In this document: piece after piece, positions 1 to 9,789 of the stretch
Layout of the letters: every line of letters starts with the position of its first letter
How positions within the stretch are numbered: the first letter of the stretch is position 1
Source of the DNA: Lacinutrix sp.
Lineage (GTDB): Bacteria > Bacteroidota > Bacteroidia > Flavobacteriales > Flavobacteriaceae
NCBI RefSeq assembly: GCF_023299985.1
Contig: NZ_JALZVX010000225.1
Span: forward strand, 1 to 32,805
Direction: 5' to 3'
DNA length: 32,805 nucleotides
Translations under genes and position numbers: made by a program
The notes under the pieces: generated by a model
Seen by the model: only the letters and a program-made list of their open reading frames with translations
What the model was told of the DNA's origin: nothing
Database searches by the model: none

Positions 1-105
1 CTTCAAAAAAATAATAGACTGTTATGGGAAAACACACTTAAACGTAATCAGTACTTTATAGCTATTCACGATCTATTTATTAATAAAATTAAAGTAGATG
101 CCTAA
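1..105 (+). CDS. C-terminal fragment of an upstream CDS cut by the window edge (probably part of the polysaccharide cluster)
   Basis: Frame 1 reads LQKNNRLLWENTLKRNQYFIAIHDLFINKIKVDA* with TAA at 103-105, overlapping the next ATG at 98 by 8 nt. Confidence 0.6.
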   Translation, partial: LQKNNRLLWENTLKRNQYFIAIHDLFINKIKVDA

Positions 106-1093
106 GTCGTTTACATTAATAATATGCACATATATGCGTTCGCAACCATTGCTAACGCTGTTAAAATCTGTAAATACCCAAACACTTTATCCAAACGAAA
201 TTTTAATTATTGATGGTTCTACAGATACTAAAACTGAAACTGTTCTAAATGAAAATACCTTTAATAATTTAAAGTATTTTAAAGTAGATGAAACCAATAG
301 AGGACTCACAAAACAACGTAATTTTGGAATAAGCAAAGCTGAGAAAACATCAGAAGTTATATGCTTTTTAGATGATGATACTGTTTTAGATCCAAATTAT
401 TTTGAAAACTTAATTTCTACTTATAGTACTTTTCCTGATACACTTGCCGTTGGTGGTTATATTACTAACGAAGCACAATGGGAAACTGCTAAAGAAGAAA
501 AAAGTAGCTCTAAATTTTATTATGATGGTTGGCAACGCACAGAACCATCACGTTTTAAACTAAGAAAAGTATTTGGATTGCAACCAGATACAAAACCAGG
601 CTTTTTGCCAACATTTGCGCATGGACGTTCTATTGGTTTTTTACCACCTTCTGGTAAAACTTATGAAGTTGAGCAACTTATGGGTGGCGTTTCATCTTAC
701 AAAGCTTCAGTTTTTAAAACAATTAAATTCTCAACTTATTTTGAAGGTTATGGTTTGTATGAAGATGCAGATTTTTCTATTCGTTTAGCAAAAACAGGTC
801 AGTTATATATTAATACAAATGCACAATTAGCACATTATCACGATGGTTCTGGAAGACCAAATCAATATCATTATGGTAAAATGGTGCTTAGAAACGGTTG
901 GTATGTTTGGCGCGTAAAATACCCGAAACCGAGTTTTAAGGCACGCTTTAAATGGCATGCAACAGCTTTTCTTTTAACCAATATTAGACTAACAAATGTA
1001 ATAACAACCAATAAAAGAAAAGAAGCACTAACCGAAAGTTTGGGTAGAGTTGTAGGATGGTTATCTTTATTTTTTAATGCACCAAAACCTTAA
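98..1093 (+). CDS. Glycosyltransferase family 2
   Basis: N-terminal FTLIICTYMR...NEILIIDGS and CFLDDDTVLDPNYF (GT2 DxD-like motif). Confidence 0.9.
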   Translation: MPKSFTLIICTYMRSQPLLTLLKSVNTQTLYPNEILIIDGSTDTKTETVLNENTFNNLKYFKVDETNRGLTKQRNFGISKAEKTSEVICFLDDDTVLDPNYFENLISTYSTFPDTLAVGGYITNEAQWETAKEEKSSSKFYYDGWQRTEPSRFKLRKVFGLQPDTKPGFLPTFAHGRSIGFLPPSGKTYEVEQLMGGVSSYKASVFKTIKFSTYFEGYGLYEDADFSIRLAKTGQLYINTNAQLAHYHDGSGRPNQYHYGKMVLRNGWYVWRVKYPKPSFKARFKWHATAFLLTNIRLTNVITTNKRKEALTESLGRVVGWLSLFFNAPKP

Positions 1094-1095
1094 TA

Positions 1096-2214
1096 ATGCG
1101 ATTTTTAATTATATCTCATGCCACACATAAGCAAGAAACATCACAATTGTTTTCTTATGCACCTTACGTTCGTGAGATGAATTTATGGTTAAAATATGTT
1201 GATGAAGTAGAAGTTATTGCCCCTAAAACTATTGGAGAACCTAGTGCAATTGAAATGACTTATAAGCATAAAAATATTGAATACAATCAAGTTTCTGCTA
1301 TTCAATTTACTTCTGTTTTACACCTTTTAAAGTCATTACTAAAACTACCATTAATTGTATTTAAGCTTTTTAAATCGTTTAGAAAAGCAGATCATATTCA
1401 TTTACGTTGCCCAGGAAATATTGGATTACTAGGCTGTTTTGTACAAGTTTTTTTTCCGAATAAAACAAAAACTGCAAAGTATGCTGGAAATTGGGATCCA
1501 AAGTCTAAACAGCCACTGAGTTATAGAATTCAAAAATGGATGCTGAGTAATACAGTATTAACTAAAAACATGCACGTTTTGGTTTATGGCGATTGGAAAG
1601 AACAATCTAAAAATATTAAACCATTTTTTACAGCAACGTATAGAACTTCAGAAATTGAAAAAGTATCAAACCGTGATTATAATGAGAAACTAAAATTTGT
1701 GTTTATTGGAAGCCTAGTAATTGGTAAACGACCATTATTGGCTATTCAAATTATAGAAAAGTTGAAACAGAAAGGCTATAATGTAAGCTTAGAGCTTTTT
1801 GGTGATGGTGTTTTAAAGGAGGAGTTAATGGAATATGTTTCAGAAAAAAATATTGAAAACACCATAACTATCCATGGGAATAAAACAAAAGAAGTTGTTA
1901 AAGCAGCTTTAAAAACAGCTCATTTTTCAGTATTGCCATCAAAGTCTGAAGGTTGGCCAAAAGCCATTGCAGAAGCTATGTTTTTTGGTTGTATTCCTGT
2001 AGTTACTAAAATTTCTTGTGTACCATACATGTTAGATTATGGAAAAAGAGGTGTTTTAATTGAACCTAATTTAGAAGCTGCAACACAAGAGTTAATAAAA
2101 GAGTTAGAAAATAAAACACATTTACAATCGAAATCTAAAGCGGCTTTGCAATGGTCTCAAGCGTATACTTTAGATTTGTTTGAAAGTGAAATCGCCAAAT
2201 TATTACAAAACTAA
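1096..2214 (+). CDS. Glycosyltransferase family 4 (GT-B)
   Basis: C-terminal FVFIGSLVIGKRPLLAI...SVLPSKSEGWPKAIAEAMFFGCIPVVT typical of GT4. Confidence 0.87.
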   Translation: MRFLIISHATHKQETSQLFSYAPYVREMNLWLKYVDEVEVIAPKTIGEPSAIEMTYKHKNIEYNQVSAIQFTSVLHLLKSLLKLPLIVFKLFKSFRKADHIHLRCPGNIGLLGCFVQVFFPNKTKTAKYAGNWDPKSKQPLSYRIQKWMLSNTVLTKNMHVLVYGDWKEQSKNIKPFFTATYRTSEIEKVSNRDYNEKLKFVFIGSLVIGKRPLLAIQIIEKLKQKGYNVSLELFGDGVLKEELMEYVSEKNIENTITIHGNKTKEVVKAALKTAHFSVLPSKSEGWPKAIAEAMFFGCIPVVTKISCVPYMLDYGKRGVLIEPNLEAATQELIKELENKTHLQSKSKAALQWSQAYTLDLFESEIAKLLQN

Positions 2215-3291
2215 ATGAGGGTTTTACAACTAATAGATTCTTTACAAACAGGAGGAGCAGAGCGTGTAGCAGTTAATATTGCGAATGCTTTAGCTTCTAC
2301 TATAGAAGCCTCTTATTTATGTGCAACGCGAGACGAAGGTTTATTAAAAGAAAGTATTGATGCTCGTGTTAATTATCTGTTTTTAAATAAAAAGAAGACT
2401 ATTGATTTTAAAGCCATTAAAAAACTAAGCCGTTTTGTTAAACGCAATAAAATTGATGTTATACATGCGCATTCTACTTCGTTTTTTTTAGCAACAATTA
2501 TTAAAAAATTTAATAAAAATGTTAAAATCGTTTGGCACGATCACTATGGAAATAGTGTTTTTTTAGAAAGTAGATCTTATAAAATGCTAAAAAAATGCTC
2601 TAAACATTTTGCTGTTGTTTACAGTGTAAATAAAGCGTTACAAGATTGGGCGAGTGAGAAATTAAACAGTAAAGATGTTCGTTATCTTCCAAACTTTGCT
2701 GTAGTAAATACAGGTGAAGCAAAAACAACATTAAAAGGAGAGCAGAACAAACGTATTATTCATTTAGCTAATTTACGAGAGCAAAAAGATCATTTTACTT
2801 TGCTTAAAGCTTTTAAAGAAATAGTGAATTCATTTCCCTATTGGACCTTGCATTGCGTAGGTAAGGATTTTAATGATGATTATTCCAAAGCAATCCAGCA
2901 AGACATTAAAAGTTTAAAGTTAGAGAATAACGTTTTTGTTTATGGTAGTAAACCAGATATTACAAACATTTTAAGTCAAGCGCAAATTGCTATATTATCT
3001 TCAAAATCTGAAGGTTTGCCAATTGCTTTGTTAGAATATGGTTTGGCAGGTTTACCAACTATTGCAACTAATGTTGGTAACTGTGATTTGGTGATTGCAA
3101 ATAAAAATTTAGGGCAATTAGTCCCTTCTAATAACGCTTTAGCGCTATCTCAAGCTTTAATAAATTATATTAGCGATATGGAGAGTGCTAGAATAAAAGG
3201 AGATAATTTAAAAACACATAGTCAAGCTAATTTTTCTGTAAATTCTGTAGCTAAAACACTAGTTGAAGATTATAAGCGTATTTTAAAATAA
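2215..3291 (+). CDS. Glycosyltransferase family 4
   Basis: LIDSLQTGGAERVAVNIA N-terminus and LSSKSEGLPIALLEYGLAGLPTIATNVG C-terminal motif. Confidence 0.92.
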   Translation: MRVLQLIDSLQTGGAERVAVNIANALASTIEASYLCATRDEGLLKESIDARVNYLFLNKKKTIDFKAIKKLSRFVKRNKIDVIHAHSTSFFLATIIKKFNKNVKIVWHDHYGNSVFLESRSYKMLKKCSKHFAVVYSVNKALQDWASEKLNSKDVRYLPNFAVVNTGEAKTTLKGEQNKRIIHLANLREQKDHFTLLKAFKEIVNSFPYWTLHCVGKDFNDDYSKAIQQDIKSLKLENNVFVYGSKPDITNILSQAQIAILSSKSEGLPIALLEYGLAGLPTIATNVGNCDLVIANKNLGQLVPSNNALALSQALINYISDMESARIKGDNLKTHSQANFSVNSVAKTLVEDYKRILK

Positions 3292-4623
3292 ATGACAAAA
3301 ACCGATTACATAAATAAGCAATGTAAATTAATGTTTAAACCGTTATATGTAAGGTTAGCGGTTTTAGCAATGATTGTCTCTTATTTTTATAATTTACCTG
3401 TTGTTAAGTATAGCGTTCAAGGTGATAACGAATTAAGATTGTTTGATTTAGCAGGATTGGTTATACTCTTTGTTTTGTACAATAATAGTGGATTTGTATT
3501 CTATTATATACGAACGAAAACTTACCTAAAAACATTTAATACTTTTGTAATGTGGTGTGGATTTACACTACTATTTACGGCGTTATTTAGTGTGTTTAAA
3601 GGAAGGCCTTTATGGTTTATTAAATCGGTATTATATTATTATCATATGGTTGTATTCTTTTACACTGGTGTTTTTGTTGCCATGTATTTAAGAGAACGAA
3701 GCAACTATAAACTTGTAGCGAGTCTTGTTTTAATATTATCGATTGTAGAGGCCGTTATAGTCTTTCTACAGCATTCTGGTTATATTCCCTTTTTATGGAA
3801 TAGTGTTTATGAGGAAGCTTATGGCGGCTTTTTATCAGGTGCTTTAGGTCCTAATAAAATATGTTTAGGTATGACCATGTTTATTTCGTTTGTGTTTGCC
3901 GTAGGTCTGTTTCTGCAAAAGCAATTAAAAGTCAATAAAATTTTAATTATTGCTAGCTTATTAACAAGTTTGGCTGTAATTGGTATTTCTGGTTCGCGTA
4001 CTACTTATTTGGCATTACTGATTTTTGCTTGCTATATTTTTATTATGAAAACCAGGAAATTTTTAGCATTGTCTGTCGTGTTGTCTCTAGCAGTAATAGT
4101 TGCTTTCTTTTTTAATTTAGAACTAATAGAAACCATAACGACCACTATTGAAGGTCGCGTTATTAATAAGGTTTCTAGTCCAGATGCTTTTAAGGCTAAT
4201 AATATAGATGTTGGGCAGTTGTATGAAGATTTAGGAGCAGGAAGAGGTCAAATTGTAATTATGTATTTAAAATATATAGCCAATAACCCTTATGTAATAC
4301 CAATAGGAATTGGAGTTAATAATCGTTTACTTATAGGAGCTTCAGCTCATAATATCTATTTAAGTTTAATAAACGAAGTTGGTTTAGTAGGCTTATATTT
4401 TTATTTAAAATGGCTTACTTCTTTTTTATATCTTAAATTTGGAAAGGTAAGTTCTCTTAAATTGGCGCTTAGCGGAATGGTGTTTGCCATGTTGGTCACG
4501 CTTTATTTTGGAGAACATTTATATCTTTATCGCTCTGTATTTACCATTTTAGGGTATTTTATTTTAGTAACCATATTATTAATCGCACCACGATATTATT
4601 TTACCAATGCAAAATCTAAATAA
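3292..4623 (+). CDS. O-antigen ligase/polymerase-like (Wzy-type) multi-TM protein
   Basis: Many TM segments; ISGSRTTYLALLIFACYIF and GVNNRLLIGASAHNIYLSLINEVGLVGLYFYL resemble Wzy_C/O-antigen ligase. Confidence 0.82.
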   Translation: MTKTDYINKQCKLMFKPLYVRLAVLAMIVSYFYNLPVVKYSVQGDNELRLFDLAGLVILFVLYNNSGFVFYYIRTKTYLKTFNTFVMWCGFTLLFTALFSVFKGRPLWFIKSVLYYYHMVVFFYTGVFVAMYLRERSNYKLVASLVLILSIVEAVIVFLQHSGYIPFLWNSVYEEAYGGFLSGALGPNKICLGMTMFISFVFAVGLFLQKQLKVNKILIIASLLTSLAVIGISGSRTTYLALLIFACYIFIMKTRKFLALSVVLSLAVIVAFFFNLELIETITTTIEGRVINKVSSPDAFKANNIDVGQLYEDLGAGRGQIVIMYLKYIANNPYVIPIGIGVNNRLLIGASAHNIYLSLINEVGLVGLYFYLKWLTSFLYLKFGKVSSLKLALSGMVFAMLVTLYFGEHLYLYRSVFTILGYFILVTILLIAPRYYFTNAKSK

Positions 4624-5545
4624 AATAGCAGTTGTAATTCCTTACTATAATGCGGCTAAGCATATAGTAAGTGTATTAAATAAGTTGCCTAACATCATAA
4701 CCAAAGTTTACATCGTGGACGATTGTAGTCCACAAGCACTTCCTAAAGAAGCTTTGTCTGCATTCTCGAATATAGAGTATTTAAAGAACCTTAAAAATTT
4801 AGGCGTTGGTGGTGCAACAAAAACAGGTTTTACTAAGGCTATAGAAGATAAAATGGATATTGTGGTTAAGGTCGATGCAGATGACCAAATGGATACAAGT
4901 TACATAAAAGACCTTGTCGCTCCTTTGGTAAATGGCGAAGCTAGTTATGCAAAAGGCAACCGTTTTAGAGATTTTAAGGCTCTTAAAAAGATGCCTATTA
5001 CTAGAAAAATAGGAAACTTAGGCTTGTCTTTTCTTACTAAAGCAGCCACAGGATATTGGAATAACTTCGATCCTACAAATGGTTTTTTTGCTATTAAAAC
5101 AGAAACATTAAAACGTTTAGATTTCGACGAGATTTCTAATCGCTATTATTTTGAAACCTCATTAATTTCTCAGCTCTATTTTCAGGATGCTGTAATAAAA
5201 GATGTACCAATGCCAGCAATTTATGGTGATGAAAAATCAAGTATGAGCGTTTGGAAAATGCCTTTTGTATTCTTTCCTAAACTTATAAAAACGTTTTTTA
5301 ATAGACTCTTTAAATCGTATTTTGTTTACGATTTTAATATTTCGTCTATCTATATTTTAATTGGAACGCCTTTGTTTTTATTCGGGTTTATATATGGGAT
5401 TTACAATTGGTGGTTTTATTCTAGTCAATCTCTATTTGCGCCAACAGGAACCATTATGTTAGTGACTTTAACTATAATTGTTGGGTTTCAGTTATTACTA
5501 CAAGCTGTACATTACGACATTACTAAAGCGCCAAAAGTACTCTAG
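4607..5545 (+). CDS. Glycosyltransferase family 2, polyprenyl-phosphate sugar synthase-like (DPM1/GtrB type) with C-terminal TM pair
   Basis: VVIPYYNAAKHI, VDADDQMDTSYI, C-terminal hydrophobic segments ending GFQLLLQAVHYDI; overlaps previous ORF by 17 nt. Confidence 0.82.
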   Translation: MQNLNKIAVVIPYYNAAKHIVSVLNKLPNIITKVYIVDDCSPQALPKEALSAFSNIEYLKNLKNLGVGGATKTGFTKAIEDKMDIVVKVDADDQMDTSYIKDLVAPLVNGEASYAKGNRFRDFKALKKMPITRKIGNLGLSFLTKAATGYWNNFDPTNGFFAIKTETLKRLDFDEISNRYYFETSLISQLYFQDAVIKDVPMPAIYGDEKSSMSVWKMPFVFFPKLIKTFFNRLFKSYFVYDFNISSIYILIGTPLFLFGFIYGIYNWWFYSSQSLFAPTGTIMLVTLTIIVGFQLLLQAVHYDITKAPKVL

Positions 5546-7132
5546 ATGTTTAAAACTATAAATCGAAAATTTTATATCGTTTATGCGCTAAATATAATTA
5601 TTGCTTTTGCATATTATATAGGTAATCGAGATGCCAATTATAGCGAGTTATCTTCAGACATTCAAAATATTATTCCTGTTGCACAAAAGTTTGATGATCC
5701 TAGTCTTTTTAAAAAGGATCTCTACTTAAACGATATTAATAATGTGAAATATTATACACCTTTTTATGTGCAATCGCTTCGGTTTATAGCCAAATTTACC
5801 AATGCAGATTATGTACAAGCAATTAATGTAATGAACACTATTTGTCATCTGTTATTTGGTGTTCTATGGTTCTTTTTAATGTTTAGGTTTGTTCCCGATT
5901 TTTGGATAGCGCTACTCGTTTCCTTTTTACTTAGAGGAATTGTTTGGTTGCCAGGATTTGAAATTTGGGGAATTACAGATCTTTGGGCTATGATGCCTCG
6001 AACACTTTATATTACGCTCTTTCCTATTCCTTTTTTAGTGCTAAATAAAAGTTTTAGAGGACTTGTTTTGTCTGCTTTTTTTATAGGATTAGTTTTTAAC
6101 TTTCATCCTATAACAGGATTAGGTGGCATTTTGCTGTACTTAACATTTCTTTTATTGATGGTTTTTATTTTTAAAATGAAAGACCTCGTCAGTACAAAAA
6201 ATATAGTGTCATTAATTTTTGCACTAATACTAGGTATGTTGCCTTTTATATTAACCTATTTTGGAAAGACCTCAAGTAGTATTAATTATGATATGAATGC
6301 TTTTAAAGTAGCGTTTGATTCTAGGATTCCTCAATTTTTTTCGCAACCAGTGCTATATATAAAAGACTGGTTACATTTTAAAACACTCTTTTATATTGTA
6401 CCAATTATTGCTTATTTTATTTTTCCTAAAAAGGAGATAATCCACTTTAAACGAGCTAAATTAATAATAGTATTAACTTTAGTGTTGGTCATTTTGCCAT
6501 CGATAAGTGTTTATGTAGAACAGTTTATTAATTCTGTTTTTGGTTTAAATTTAAGATTGTCTTTTCAGCTTATCCGTGCTCAAAAAGTAGCAATTATTCC
6601 TTCGTTTTTTGCTATGGTCTTTGTACTTCAGATTATTAATACTAAGGTTAATAAACAGTTTTTTTTACCTTTACTTTTTTCGATATACTTTCTTATATTA
6701 ATTGTTAGCAAAGCATTAGTATTTAATAATGTACCGTTTGTTGGAGACGATATAGTTAGACTTGTATTACCAAATAATTTATGTATTGAGAGTAAACATT
6801 CTTCAGAAATACTAGATGTAGATAAAATGGCTTTATACATTTCTAAAAACACGAATAAAGATGCCGTTATTTTTGGAGGACATCATTATAGAGGTGCAGC
6901 AAAACGATCTGTAGTGCTTGACTCTAAAGGTGCATCAATGATTATTGAAGGTAATCCTTCACAATTCATTCAATGGAAAAAAGACCAATTAAAATTAGCC
7001 AATGCAACTTCAATTGAAGAAAGGTTAAGTGTTTTAAAAAGCTTAAAAGTTAATTATATCGTTTCTAAAAATAATTTCCCTTTAGAGGTTGTTCATATAG
7101 AAGGTGTCTTAAATTTGTACAAACTACAATGA
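5546..7132 (+). CDS. Multi-TM membrane protein, possible GT-C-fold glycosyltransferase
   Basis: Long ORF with many TM helices and a soluble C-terminal domain (YISKNTNKDAVIFGG...LKVNYIVSKNN); ATG directly follows the upstream stop. Confidence 0.6.
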   Translation: MFKTINRKFYIVYALNIIIAFAYYIGNRDANYSELSSDIQNIIPVAQKFDDPSLFKKDLYLNDINNVKYYTPFYVQSLRFIAKFTNADYVQAINVMNTICHLLFGVLWFFLMFRFVPDFWIALLVSFLLRGIVWLPGFEIWGITDLWAMMPRTLYITLFPIPFLVLNKSFRGLVLSAFFIGLVFNFHPITGLGGILLYLTFLLLMVFIFKMKDLVSTKNIVSLIFALILGMLPFILTYFGKTSSSINYDMNAFKVAFDSRIPQFFSQPVLYIKDWLHFKTLFYIVPIIAYFIFPKKEIIHFKRAKLIIVLTLVLVILPSISVYVEQFINSVFGLNLRLSFQLIRAQKVAIIPSFFAMVFVLQIINTKVNKQFFLPLLFSIYFLILIVSKALVFNNVPFVGDDIVRLVLPNNLCIESKHSSEILDVDKMALYISKNTNKDAVIFGGHHYRGAAKRSVVLDSKGASMIIEGNPSQFIQWKKDQLKLANATSIEERLSVLKSLKVNYIVSKNNFPLEVVHIEGVLNLYKLQ

Positions 7133-8139
7133 AAAACATCCTCTACATTGGGAACAAATTATCCTCAAAAGGAAAAACAGCGACTACAATAGATACGCTT
7201 AGTCAAGCTTTAGCTACTGAAGGATTTAACATTAAAGCAGTATCCAATAAACAGAATAAGGTATTACGTTTATTAGACATGTTACTGTCTGTTGTTAAAA
7301 ATAGAAATTGGGCAGACTATGTTTTAATAGATACTTACAGCACTCAAAATTTCTATTATGCATATCTAACAAGTAAACTGTGTCGTTTTTTTAATATAAA
7401 ATACCTTCCCATTCTACATGGTGGCAATTTGCCAAACCGACTTAAAAAAAGCCCAAAACTAAGTCGTTCTATCTTTAAGAATGCACATGTAAACATAGCG
7501 CCTTCAGAGTATATTAAATCTAATTTCGAAAGTTATGGCTATCATAATATTATAATAATACCTAATGCAATAGCAATAGATAACTATCCTTTTAATCAAA
7601 GAAAAATTAATGCTATTAGGTTGCTTTGGGTACGTTCCTTTTCAAAAATATATAATCCTAAATTAGCTGTCTCAATCTTAAAAGCACTTAGAGATAGAGG
7701 TGAAGAAGTCAGTTTAACAATGGTTGGTCCAGATAACGATGGTAGTTTGGTAGAGACCAAAACTTATGCGAACTCTTTAAACACTGAAGTGCGTTTTACA
7801 GGTAAATTATCTAAAAAAGAATGGGTTAATTTATCTCAAAATCACAATGTTTTTATTAATACTACTAATTTCGATAATATGCCAGTAAGTGTTATTGAAG
7901 CCATGGCTTTAGGTTTACCCGTAATTTCTACAAATGTTGGTGGCTTACCTTTTTTAATAAAGGATAGAGTAGATGGCATATTAGTGACTCCAAATAGTGT
8001 TGATGCTTTTGTAGACGAAATTTTAGAGATTAAAAACAATCACCAGATAATAGAAAACATAACAAACCAAGCCAGAGAAAAGGTAGAACAGTATGGTTGG
8101 CAGGTGGTTAAGGAAAAATGGAAGGCAATTTTAGTATAA
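7129..8139 (+). CDS. Glycosyltransferase family 4
   Basis: LPILHGGNLP, LLWVRSFSKIYNPKLAV, MPVSVIEAMALGLPVISTNVGGLPFLI; overlaps upstream ORF by 4 nt (ATGA). Confidence 0.92.
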   Translation: MKNILYIGNKLSSKGKTATTIDTLSQALATEGFNIKAVSNKQNKVLRLLDMLLSVVKNRNWADYVLIDTYSTQNFYYAYLTSKLCRFFNIKYLPILHGGNLPNRLKKSPKLSRSIFKNAHVNIAPSEYIKSNFESYGYHNIIIIPNAIAIDNYPFNQRKINAIRLLWVRSFSKIYNPKLAVSILKALRDRGEEVSLTMVGPDNDGSLVETKTYANSLNTEVRFTGKLSKKEWVNLSQNHNVFINTTNFDNMPVSVIEAMALGLPVISTNVGGLPFLIKDRVDGILVTPNSVDAFVDEILEIKNNHQIIENITNQAREKVEQYGWQVVKEKWKAILV

Positions 8140-8142
8140 ACC

Positions 8143-8172
8143 TTGCAATCCAAACATTACTTATTATCTTTA
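8143..8172 (+). promoter_or_regulatory. Putative Bacteroidetes-type promoter for the initiating sugar transferase
   Basis: TTG at 8143-8145, 19-nt spacer, TATCTTTA at 8165-8172 (TAnnTTTG-like), 23 nt before ATG 8196. Confidence 0.5.
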
Positions 8173-8195
8173 CGCAAAACCACACTAACTAATTC

Positions 8196-9590
8196 ATGTC
8201 CAAGCAATCTAATATTCATTTTGAAATATCAGAACGTAAGATCTTACTAAGGCTCTTCGATATTTTGTCTATTGGTATTGCTTTGTACGGATTTAGTTGT
8301 TTTTCAGGATTCGATTATTTTATTATAGATGAGTCGCATTGGAGATGGTTAGTTGTTTTAGTCATTTATATCATGGGTTTTGGAACCGTTTTCGAGCTCT
8401 ACGATTTAAAAAAATCGAGTAAGATAGAAACTGTTGCAAGTGCTATTTTATTAACAACTTCGGTAACTGTTCTTGTCTATTTTTTAACACCATATTACAC
8501 ACCAGTATTACCAGATAACCGTATTCAAATTCTTTATTTCTATTTGGCAATATTATTTCCATTGCTAGTTTGGAGATTGGCTTATATTACTTTTATTGCT
8601 TCGCCTAGATTTTATAAAAGTGCACTACTAATTGGAGAAACGTCTAGCATAGAGGCCATTATTATGGCTATGAAAATTGCTGATCCTAATTATCAAATTA
8701 TTGGCTTTATAAATTGTGAAGCAGAAAGAGAAGAGCCAATAAAATTTAAAGGAATAACAGAGTTTAAGCCTAGCCAAGTTCACGAAATTATTGCTAAAGA
8801 AAATATCTCAGAGATTGTTGTTGCAAGCTATAATTCTGAAACGATTACGCCTTCAATATATGCAGATTTAACTACGCTTCTAGAACGCGGTTATCCTATT
8901 AGAGAATACACACAAGTATATGAAGACATGTCTTATAGAGTGCCAGTGCAATTTATAGGTAAAGATTTTTACAAGTATTTTCCATTTAGTAAAAACAGTA
9001 AAAACAAATTCTATTTAGCGTATGGACGTGTTTTTGATATTGTTTTATCTGTCTTTGGAATTTTATGTTCGCTTTTAGTATTGCCATTTATTATTATAGG
9101 AAATGCTATTGGGAATAGAGGACCACTATTATATTCTCAAGAACGTGTAGGGAAAAATGGAAAATCTTTTAAAATTTTTAAGTTTAGAAGTATGGTTACC
9201 AATGCTGAAGCAGGAGGCGCTGTTTGGGCTAAAAAAAATGATGCAAGAGTAACTACATTTGGACGCTTTTTAAGAACAACACGATTGGATGAATTACCTC
9301 AATTAATAAACATTATTAAAGGAGATATGAGTATTATTGGTCCAAGACCAGAACGACCAATGTTTGTAAACGAGTTAGCACAAGTTATACCGTTCTATCA
9401 CACTAGGCATATAGTAAAGCCTGGTTTAACAGGTTGGGCTCAAGTAAAAGCACGTTATGGTTCTAGCATTAACGATAGTCTTGTAAAGTTAGAATATGAC
9501 TTGTACTATATTAAACATCGTAGTTTTCTACTCGATTTTAATATTTTTATTAAGACTTTAAGTACTGTTATTTTCTTTAGAGGACAGTAG
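8196..9590 (+). CDS. Undecaprenyl-phosphate glycose phosphotransferase (WcaJ/exopolysaccharide initiating transferase)
   Basis: N-terminal TM bundle, CoA-binding-like middle region, C-terminal sugar transferase motif KIFKFRSMVTNAE...TTRLDELPQLINIIKGDMSIIGPRPERP...KPGLTGWAQV. Confidence 0.95.
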   Translation: MSKQSNIHFEISERKILLRLFDILSIGIALYGFSCFSGFDYFIIDESHWRWLVVLVIYIMGFGTVFELYDLKKSSKIETVASAILLTTSVTVLVYFLTPYYTPVLPDNRIQILYFYLAILFPLLVWRLAYITFIASPRFYKSALLIGETSSIEAIIMAMKIADPNYQIIGFINCEAEREEPIKFKGITEFKPSQVHEIIAKENISEIVVASYNSETITPSIYADLTTLLERGYPIREYTQVYEDMSYRVPVQFIGKDFYKYFPFSKNSKNKFYLAYGRVFDIVLSVFGILCSLLVLPFIIIGNAIGNRGPLLYSQERVGKNGKSFKIFKFRSMVTNAEAGGAVWAKKNDARVTTFGRFLRTTRLDELPQLINIIKGDMSIIGPRPERPMFVNELAQVIPFYHTRHIVKPGLTGWAQVKARYGSSINDSLVKLEYDLYYIKHRSFLLDFNIFIKTLSTVIFFRGQ

Positions 9591-9789
9591 TTCAGTTTTC
9601 AGTTTGTAATAATTTTTTACTTAAAATAAACTAGGTTAATAAAATAAGAGTAATCACATAACAGTGCCTTTTGCTTCGGGAAAGAGTTCGATAAAGAGTT
9701 TTATTCGTAGGAAATAACGATATGTTAACTCGCGAAGTAATCCTCAGAGAATCTTTATATCACCTTTTTTGTTAGTCTTTAACTTCTAC

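Noticed and set aside
573-788. 71-aa ORF inside the GT2 gene
   Set aside because: Alternative frame within a convincing CDS with no independent motif support.
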